Source: an uncultured Treponema sp. | GTDB lineage: Bacteria; Spirochaetota; Spirochaetia; Treponematales; Treponemataceae | NCBI GenBank assembly: GCA_938045195.1 | Contig: CALINC010000071.1 | Span: 1-8,693, forward strand | Direction: 5' to 3' | Length of the DNA stretch: 8,693 nucleotides | Shown: positions 1 through 4,516 of the stretch, in pieces | How the letters are laid out: the number at the start of each line of letters is the position of its first letter | Numbering within the stretch: the first letter of the stretch is position 1 | Notes under the pieces: generated by a model | The model's input: only the letters and a program-made list of their open reading frames with translations | Told to the model about the DNA's origin: nothing | Database searches by the model: none | Made by a program: the position numbers and the translations under genes

Positions 1-67
1 ATCAACAACCCCGACACAGAGCGTACGTTGCGCAGCAACAGGGTATTAAACCCTCAGCACGAATAAA
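1..67 (+). repeat. Dispersed repeat, short form (left copy)
   Basis: This 67-bp element, richer in GC than the surrounding genes, matches 62 of 67 positions of the copy at 6969-7123 once an 88-bp internal block of that copy is removed. Its first 55 bases are identical to 8639-8693. It contains the palindrome CGTACG (22-27), the hairpin GTTGC-GCA-GCAAC (27-39) and the hairpin AGGGT-ATTAA-ACCCT (40-54). One frame is open through the element and ends at TAA 64-66. It stops 4 bp from the stop codon of the minus-strand transporter gene. The true left boundary is not visible because the window starts here. Confidence 0.85.
27..54. other. Tandem hairpins in the short repeat
   Basis: Two adjacent perfect inverted repeats lie back to back: GTTGC/GCAAC with a 3-nt loop (27-39) and AGGGT/ACCCT with a 5-nt loop (40-54). 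They lie just beyond the stop of the minus-strand transporter gene, so its transcript would fold here. No U-tract follows on either strand, so this is not a classical intrinsic terminator. It could still block 3' exonucleases. Confidence 0.5.
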
Positions 68-71
68 CTTT

Positions 72-1079
72 CTATTCCGTTAATTTTCTTATTCGGTCAT
101 ACCAACTATCCGTTGTTTCAACCAATTTTGTTTTTTCGGTGTATTTTGGAAACATACCTTTTTTATCGGAATCTTTAATCTTAAAAATACCGGGATTATT
201 TGCGGTTTTTTCCGAACTCAGTGCGTCTTTAATTTTTTTCAACAGTTCAGGCGAAATATTTTCCGTATTTATTACAATCGGAGCATTTAAAACAGGAATG
301 GACTGAATAATAGTAATCTCCGTTCCGGCAAATTCTCCAAAGGGGTCATCAGCACCTTCCGTAACTTTATATACGGCACCGGTTTGATAAGCTTCACCTT
401 CGATTAAATCGTACACACCGATAGTTTGCGGAATTGCAAAAGCAGCGGCATCGGCATCTTTCCTGAATAAATTGACTTCCGACCCTTGATGCGATCCTGC
501 AAATAATATTTTATCAAAAATATCTTTGTCTTGAATAAGAGCATCGGTATTCGCAAGTCCGAATTTAGAAGCTATAAGCGTCGCCGGAATTACAAAACCG
601 GAGGTAGAACTCGTGGAAACAAATGAAATGGTTTTCCCTTTAAGTTTTGTTAAATCATATTGCGCTCCGCTCTTATAGTTATCCGCGTCTTCCGTGCGCA
701 CAGCTATAAAACTATAATACATTGCATCATTCAAAGTTCCGCTGGGACCGGAATTAGTTACAAGCGGAACAATCGCCGGGTTCCGCTTATGGGCATTGAT
801 ATATCCCTCAGCACCCACATAAGCCATATCCGCTTTACCCGAAATAAGAGCTTCCAAAGCAATATTATAATCCGTAGTTGTTTTTATTTCGACATTTTTA
901 CCGGTTGCCTCTTCAAGAATCGCCTTAAATGCTTCTCTAGCATCTTTCATTGAATCATTGGATTCATTAGGCAAAAAAACAAACCGAATCGGCTGTGTAT
1001 TTTCATTCTTTGTACAGGATAAAAACAGTACTAAACACAAAGTAAAAAAAGTAATAAATAGAATAATTTTATGTTTCAT
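72..1079 (-). CDS. Phosphonate/phosphate-type ABC transporter substrate-binding lipoprotein (PhnD-like)
   Basis: This 335-residue protein is the extracytoplasmic binding component of an ABC importer of the PhnD/phosphate-phosphite-phosphonate class. A basic N-terminus (MKHK) and hydrophobic stretch (residues 5-20) lead into a relaxed lipobox, Leu-Phe-Leu-Ser-Cys, with Cys22 as the probable lipidated residue; a lipid-anchored periplasmic location follows from that. The two-lobed family pattern is visible: IRFVFLPNES near residues 31-40, GKADMAYVGAEGY at 81-93, the ligand-loop region SFVSTSSTSGFVIP at 152-165, GSHQGSE at 195-201 and DADAAAF at 208-214. Length is normal for the family. The start is supported by AGAGG five bases upstream and an extended -10. 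No permease or ATPase gene is adjacent on the right, and the left side is cut by the repeat. The substrate cannot be fixed from sequence; relatives bind phosphonates, phosphite or other oxyanions. Confidence 0.85.
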   Translation of the reverse strand: MKHKIILFITFFTLCLVLFLSCTKNENTQPIRFVFLPNESNDSMKDAREAFKAILEEATGKNVEIKTTTDYNIALEALISGKADMAYVGAEGYINAHKRNPAIVPLVTNSGPSGTLNDAMYYSFIAVRTEDADNYKSGAQYDLTKLKGKTISFVSTSSTSGFVIPATLIASKFGLANTDALIQDKDIFDKILFAGSHQGSEVNLFRKDADAAAFAIPQTIGVYDLIEGEAYQTGAVYKVTEGADDPFGEFAGTEITIIQSIPVLNAPIVINTENISPELLKKIKDALSSEKTANNPGIFKIKDSDKKGMFPKYTEKTKLVETTDSWYDRIRKLTE

Positions 1080-1084
1080 AAATT

Positions 1085-1089
1085 CCTCT
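1085..1089 (-). promoter_or_regulatory. Ribosome binding site of the transporter lipoprotein gene
   Basis: AGAGG read on the minus strand, five bases before the ATG at 1079. The spacing is good and supports this start. Confidence 0.7.
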
Positions 1090-1097
1090 GACCGTTT

Positions 1098-1106
1098 ATT
1101 CTATCA
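1098..1106 (-). promoter_or_regulatory. Extended -10 promoter of the transporter lipoprotein gene
   Basis: On the minus strand TGATAGAAT reads as an extended -10 (TG, one base, TAGAAT). No convincing -35 lies 16-18 bases upstream. The expected start of transcription is near 1091, about 11 bases before the start codon, so the leader is short and just contains the Shine-Dalgarno site. The element lies back to back with the epimerase promoter in the same 77-bp gap. Confidence 0.5.
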
Positions 1107-1121
1107 TAACCTTAAAAAATA

Positions 1122-1130
1122 TGCTATACT
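1122..1130 (+). promoter_or_regulatory. galM: Extended -10 promoter of the aldose epimerase gene
   Basis: TGCTATACT is an extended -10 (TG, one base, TATACT). The sequence 17 bases upstream (TATCAT) is a poor -35 and overlaps the -10 of the divergent gene. Transcription would start near 1137, giving a leader of about 20 bases that contains the AGGAG site. Confidence 0.55.
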
Positions 1131-1146
1131 AATTTTATAATTTAGC

Positions 1147-1151
1147 AGGAG
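1147..1151 (+). promoter_or_regulatory. galM: Ribosome binding site of the aldose epimerase gene
   Basis: AGGAG, five bases before the ATG at 1157. It is a strong site that fixes the start. Confidence 0.8.
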
Positions 1152-1156
1152 TAAGT

Positions 1157-2212
1157 ATGAAAATAGTTGTAAACGAATTCGGTTCTTTATCAAACGGAGA
1201 AAAAGTTTTATTGTTTACCGTCTTTAACGGACAGATGTACTTTTCAGTAACCAATTACGGCTGCTGTATTACCAGTATCCGGTTACCGTCAAAAAACGGA
1301 GGTACCGACGATGTTGTATTGGGATATTCAAGTTTCCCCGGATATATAAACAATGTTCCGCATTTCGGTGCGTTTATCGGACGATATGCCGGAAGAATTT
1401 CAAATGCCGAATTTAAAATCGGCAATAAACAATATTTTTTAACTCCCAATGACGGCGGAAAACATTGCCTGCACGGCGGCTATCCTTCTTATGACAAACA
1501 GCTCTATAAAGCAGAACCTTTTAAAAACAGACACGAAGCAGGCATAAAGTTTTCACGCACTTCTCCCGATGGGGAACAAGGTTTTCCGGGAAATCTCAAA
1601 ATAGAAATAAGCTGCTCACTCACCCCGGATAATGAAGTTATTTTGCGTTACAATGCGGTTTCCGATAAAGCAACTCCGGTTAATTTTACAAATCATACAT
1701 ATTTTAATTTAAATCCCGCAGGAATGCAGGCAACCGGCTCTTATGTTTCGGTACTAAATCACGAAATTCAAATTTATGCAGAACAATATTTAGAAATGAA
1801 TAAGGAACTTATTCCCACAGGTAATTTGTTAAATGTAGAAAATACACCTTATGATTTTAGAACGGCAAAAGTGCTTTCAGCGGGCATTGAGGCTTTGGGT
1901 GGCGGTTATGACAATGCATGGGTTATCAAAAAGGAAATCAATGAACAAAAAGCCCTAGCAGCTGTTATAAGCGAGCCTGTAACAAAAAGAACGCTTCGGG
2001 TGTATTCGTCGCAGCCGGCACTTACTATGTATACCGCTAACTTTTTAAAAAATGAATTCGGACGGAATGGTGATATTTACAATGAATTTGCCGGTTTGTG
2101 CCTTGAAAGTCAAGCATTTCCCGATTCGCTTCATCATGCAGAATTCCCCTGTACGGTTATACAACCGAATGAAATATACAAACGGGAAACTCTTTGGCAT
2201 TTTGAATTTTAA
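1157..2212 (+). CDS. galM: Aldose 1-epimerase (mutarotase)
   Basis: This cytoplasmic enzyme interconverts alpha and beta anomers of aldoses such as glucose and galactose, feeding the sugar kinases. The 351-residue length is standard. Family motifs run in order: GRYAGRI (75-81), LHGG (105-108), NFTNHTYFNL (176-185), YDNAW (251-255) and LESQAFPDS (316-324). His106, His180, Asp252 and Glu317 fall at spacings close to His96, His170, Asp243 and Glu304 of the Lactococcus lactis enzyme, so the catalytic set appears complete. There is no signal peptide. The start is fixed by AGGAG and an extended -10. No other sugar gene is adjacent, so it appears to be transcribed alone. It ends 13 bp from the convergent queH stop with no clear terminator between them. 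Confidence 0.95.
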   Translation: MKIVVNEFGSLSNGEKVLLFTVFNGQMYFSVTNYGCCITSIRLPSKNGGTDDVVLGYSSFPGYINNVPHFGAFIGRYAGRISNAEFKIGNKQYFLTPNDGGKHCLHGGYPSYDKQLYKAEPFKNRHEAGIKFSRTSPDGEQGFPGNLKIEISCSLTPDNEVILRYNAVSDKATPVNFTNHTYFNLNPAGMQATGSYVSVLNHEIQIYAEQYLEMNKELIPTGNLLNVENTPYDFRTAKVLSAGIEALGGGYDNAWVIKKEINEQKALAAVISEPVTKRTLRVYSSQPALTMYTANFLKNEFGRNGDIYNEFAGLCLESQAFPDSLHHAEFPCTVIQPNEIYKRETLWHFEF

Positions 2213-2225
2213 AAAGCGGTACGAT

Positions 2226-2855
2226 TTAATTTTCTCTTTTGGAATAAACGCAGCCGCAATAATCCTGCCGATATAGCCCGAATTTTTTGCTCAACATAAT
2301 TGAATTTAAATAGCCGTTTCTTTTTTTAAAGTCGGATGGAAGCCACTTACATTTTTCCGTAGAAAAATAAGAGCCTATAGCATTTATTTTTTCTGCATTT
2401 TTTAATGGACTGACCGAAAGGGTCGTTGTAAAAAAATCAAAACAGCCTTTCTCTGCGGTTTCGGCGGTTTTTTGTATACGCAAAAGATAGCAGCGCATAC
2501 ATCGCTGTCCGCCCTCTGCACAAGCCTCAAGACCTTTTGCAATTTTAAAAAATTCTTCGGGGATATATTTTTCTTCAATCACCGATATGGGCGAAATCAA
2601 TTTTTCTTCCCTATTGTATATTGAAATAATATGCTTTTGTTCCGCTGCTCGTTTTGCATATTCCTCAGCAGTATCAATATTCGGATTATAATAAAAAACC
2701 GTTATCTTAAAAAAAGGGGCAAGTCTCAAAATAACCGAAGAACTACACGGTCCGCAGCAAGAATGGAGAAGAATTGCAGGCGTTTTTTCAAATGATGAAA
2801 ACCCTGCAATTATTTCCTGCATCTTTTTATCAAAATTAATTTTTTGCCTTTTCAT
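2226..2855 (-). CDS. queH: Epoxyqueuosine reductase QueH (DUF208)
   Basis: QueH catalyses the last step of queuosine synthesis, reducing epoxyqueuosine to queuosine in the anticodon of GUN tRNAs; it is unrelated in sequence to the cobalamin-dependent QueG. The 209-residue protein has the full family signature: HSCCGPCSS near residues 31-39, YYNPNI near 54-59, EGGQRCMRCYLLR near 113-125, FFTTTLSVSPLKN near 140-152, PSDFKKRNGY near 172-181 and LYRQDYCGC close to the C-terminus. The conserved cysteines (CC..C, C..C, CGC) are those expected to hold the iron-sulfur cluster and metal site. It is the distal gene of a two-gene unit, overlapping the end of the DHH gene by 20 bp. No good Shine-Dalgarno precedes either this ATG or the in-frame ATG at 2822, so translational coupling is likely. 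The function of the family is established; the assignment here is by motif. Confidence 0.93.
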   Translation of the reverse strand: MKRQKINFDKKMQEIIAGFSSFEKTPAILLHSCCGPCSSSVILRLAPFFKITVFYYNPNIDTAEEYAKRAAEQKHIISIYNREEKLISPISVIEEKYIPEEFFKIAKGLEACAEGGQRCMRCYLLRIQKTAETAEKGCFDFFTTTLSVSPLKNAEKINAIGSYFSTEKCKWLPSDFKKRNGYLNSIMLSKKFGLYRQDYCGCVYSKREN

Positions 2856-3969
2856 GGTCTATCAGTTTTTGGGCCTTATCTATGAGAAGTTCAATATAAG
2901 CCGATAAGTCTTTAATCTCTGAAGCTTGAAATCGAAAACCTACCGCCCCCGGATGCCCTCCACCGTCTTCAATGTTTAAGTCGGTTAAGATAAGGCGGAA
3001 ATCTATCCCTTTTACTTCTTCCGAAGCTCTAAGCCTAAACTGAATTTTATTAGAAATTTCGGGCGGGTCAAAATAAACCGACAAGCCCACGCCATGTGCC
3101 CTATCGGCAACAGTATTGGTCGCCATTTTTACAATAGCTAAAAATTGTTCGTATTCAGCAGAAGAGCTCAATTCTTTTGATTTTAGTTTGTCTAAAACTA
3201 TTACGCCCACATTTTTAACGGTATAGGAATCAAGCATTATTTTTTCGTAAATTCGGGCATCCTCTACAGACAGCGTTTCCAGCACATTTAATATTTCGTC
3301 CATAGAGCTTATATTTCCGCTGTTTTTATAAAATTTTTCCGACAACATTCTGTTGAATTTTTTTAAATAATAATCGTAAAATGCCTTATCGCGATGCTGT
3401 ACAAGATAATTTCCGAATTTCGCATCGCCTATCATTCCTGTCAGCATAGAAAGCACGATATTGCGCGAATAAAGATTTTCAATTCCGTATTTCTTCAAAA
3501 CCGCCGGACGGTTCTGTAATTTTGAACACATCCGGGCAATTATTTCGCACGTACTTGACGCTCTCATAGTAAGCCGATAACCGGAGTCACCCGAATAATC
3601 GGCATCAGCAGTAAAATGATGATCCAGTTCCACTTTTGGAATATCGGGCATCGCTAAAAATTTTTCGGCATATCCCGCACAGGCAACCATAGCGGGTTTG
3701 GGTGTATCCAAAATAAAAATAGCGTCAGGTTTTTTAATTCTTTTTAATTTTCCCGTATAAATGGGAATTTTATTATAGCTGCAAATACCGACAAAAAAAT
3801 TTAACTGCTCCGGTATCGGTTTTTCCAAAAAAATACATGCCTCTTTTGTAAACTTTTTTAATAAAAGCCCCAATGCTACAAGAGACGCTATACAATCTTC
3901 ATCGGCATATTCATGACCCAGCAATAAAAAATTATGTTTAGAAAATATAAGGTTAAAAATATTTTCCAT
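2836..3969 (-). CDS. DHH/DHHA1 family phosphoesterase (NrnA-like)
   Basis: This is a manganese-dependent phosphoesterase of the DHH superfamily. Residues (counted from 3969) show the metal motifs GHEYADEDCIAS (18-29; His19, Asp23, Asp25), ILDTP with Asp88, the DHH triad at 116-118 and GMIGDAKF with Asp182, then a C-terminal DHHA1 domain ending in GGGHPGAVGF (336-345), the nucleic-acid or nucleotide-binding loop. No membrane segment or GGDEF-like domain is present, which favours an NrnA-type enzyme (nanoRNA, pAp or linear dinucleotides) over a GdpP type; the exact substrate is inference. The frame is also open to ATGs at 4044 and 4122. I prefer 3969 because the conserved domain begins there and the extended -10 at 4052-4060 excludes 4122. 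The 4044 ATG would be almost leaderless. None of the three has a good Shine-Dalgarno. queH overlaps the 3' end. Confidence 0.88.
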   Translation of the reverse strand: MENIFNLIFSKHNFLLLGHEYADEDCIASLVALGLLLKKFTKEACIFLEKPIPEQLNFFVGICSYNKIPIYTGKLKRIKKPDAIFILDTPKPAMVACAGYAEKFLAMPDIPKVELDHHFTADADYSGDSGYRLTMRASSTCEIIARMCSKLQNRPAVLKKYGIENLYSRNIVLSMLTGMIGDAKFGNYLVQHRDKAFYDYYLKKFNRMLSEKFYKNSGNISSMDEILNVLETLSVEDARIYEKIMLDSYTVKNVGVIVLDKLKSKELSSSAEYEQFLAIVKMATNTVADRAHGVGLSVYFDPPEISNKIQFRLRASEEVKGIDFRLILTDLNIEDGGGHPGAVGFRFQASEIKDLSAYIELLIDKAQKLIDHEKAKN

Positions 3970-3991
3970 AGTAACATTTTTTTCGTAAATG

Positions 3992-4001
3992 TTTAGAGGT
4001 T
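3992..4001. repeat. 10-bp motif shared with the clpS leader
   Basis: TTTAGAGGTT here is identical to 4191-4200, and its complement AACCTCTAAA is at 4171-4180. The match to the second copy extends to about 15 of 17 bases on the right side (TTTAGAGGTT-n-AGTT-n-T). It lies in the 5' region of the divergent phosphoesterase gene, where the mRNA would read AACCTCTAAA. It could be an operator half-site or an RNA element shared by both leaders. Confidence 0.4.
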
Positions 4002-4051
4002 TAGTTTTTGCTCTATTGCTGACTCTATATTGTATAGTATTCATATATAAT

Positions 4052-4060
4052 ATTATATCA
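4052..4060 (-). promoter_or_regulatory. Extended -10 promoter of the DHH phosphoesterase-queH unit
   Basis: On the minus strand TGATATAAT is a perfect extended -10 (TG, one base, TATAAT). The hexamer 17 bases upstream (CTGGAT) is a weak -35. Transcription would start near 4045, giving either an almost leaderless message for the 4044 ATG or a leader of about 76 bases for the 3969 ATG. Confidence 0.6.
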
Positions 4061-4163
4061 CATTTTTCTAAAATATCCAGTGCTTTTTTTAATATTTTTA
4101 AAAAAAATAAGAGGAAATTCAAAAATCTGCTTGTAAATTCTGCCTTTTTGATGTACCTTATAT

Positions 4164-4200
4164 AGGGGTGAACCTCTAAAAACTTCAGTTTTTAGAGGTT
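4164..4200 (+). promoter_or_regulatory. clpS leader hairpin covering the ribosome binding site
   Basis: AACCTCTAAAAACT (4171-4184) and AGTTTTTAGAGGTT (4187-4200) form a perfect 14-bp inverted repeat with a 2-base centre. The only Shine-Dalgarno candidate for clpS, AGAGG at 4194-4198, lies in the right arm, 12 bases before the ATG, which is a long spacing. An alternative small hairpin is possible, AGGGG (4164-4168) with CCTCT (4173-4177) around a TGAA loop; it would use the left arm and free the ribosome site. No U-tract follows, so it does not look like a terminator. A DNA-level operator is the other reading. Confidence 0.6.
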
Positions 4201-4210
4201 AAGTTATAGT

Positions 4211-4516
4211 ATGGAAACGAAAAAACAGATTTTTAACACGGTTACGGTTTCCGAAAAAATAAAAGAACCGGAAGATTACAAAGTTATTCTCATAAATGAT
4301 GATTTTACACCGATGGATTTCGTAGTTTCCGTTATTATGAATATATTTAAAAAAAATTCTGAAGAAGCGGAAATGCTTATGATGAAAGTACATAAGACCG
4401 GAGAAAGCACCGTAGGTGTTTATGTTTACGACATAGCGGCAACAAAATGCCTTCAAGTTATGAATATAGCAAAACTGAATAATTTTCCGCTCCAATGTAG
4501 GATAGAAAAACTATGA
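4211..4516 (+). CDS. clpS: ATP-dependent Clp protease adaptor ClpS
   Basis: ClpS is a small cytoplasmic adaptor that recognises N-degron substrates (bulky hydrophobic N-terminal residues) and delivers them to ClpA for degradation by ClpAP. The 101-residue protein has a flexible N-terminal tail (1-20) followed by the core fold. The motif YKVILINDDFTPMDFV (23-38) contains Asn29, Asp30 and Met35, and VHKTG contains His61; the 32-residue spacing from Asn29 to His61 equals that between Asn34 and His66 in E. coli ClpS, so the N-degron pocket looks intact. The last codons overlap clpA by 4 bp (ATGA), a translational coupling arrangement that fits a stoichiometric adaptor-unfoldase pair. The start is the only usable ATG, but its ribosome site is weak and sits inside the leader hairpin. 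I found no convincing promoter, CIRCE element or other known heat-shock operator upstream. Confidence 0.95.
   Translation: METKKQIFNTVTVSEKIKEPEDYKVILINDDFTPMDFVVSVIMNIFKKNSEEAEMLMMKVHKTGESTVGVYVYDIAATKCLQVMNIAKLNNFPLQCRIEKL

Noticed and set aside
2213..2225. Bidirectional terminator between the epimerase and queH
   Set aside because: The gap is 13 bp with no inverted repeat I can see. Transcripts may overlap.
4084..4114. AT-only inverted runs upstream of the phosphoesterase promoter
   Set aside because: Low-complexity A/T runs make trivial self-complements. At most they act as an UP-like element, which cannot be supported here.
4131..4164. Possible clpS promoter from TTGTAA (4131-4136) and TATATA (4159-4164)
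   Set aside because: The spacing is 22 bases, too long for a standard promoter. TTGATG (4148-4153) as -35 has no -10 at the right distance. The clpS promoter remains unassigned.
4171..4200. The clpS upstream inverted repeat as an intrinsic terminator
   Set aside because: The stem is AT-rich and not followed by a U-tract on either strand, and it sits 10 bp before a start codon, so a leader structure or operator fits better.
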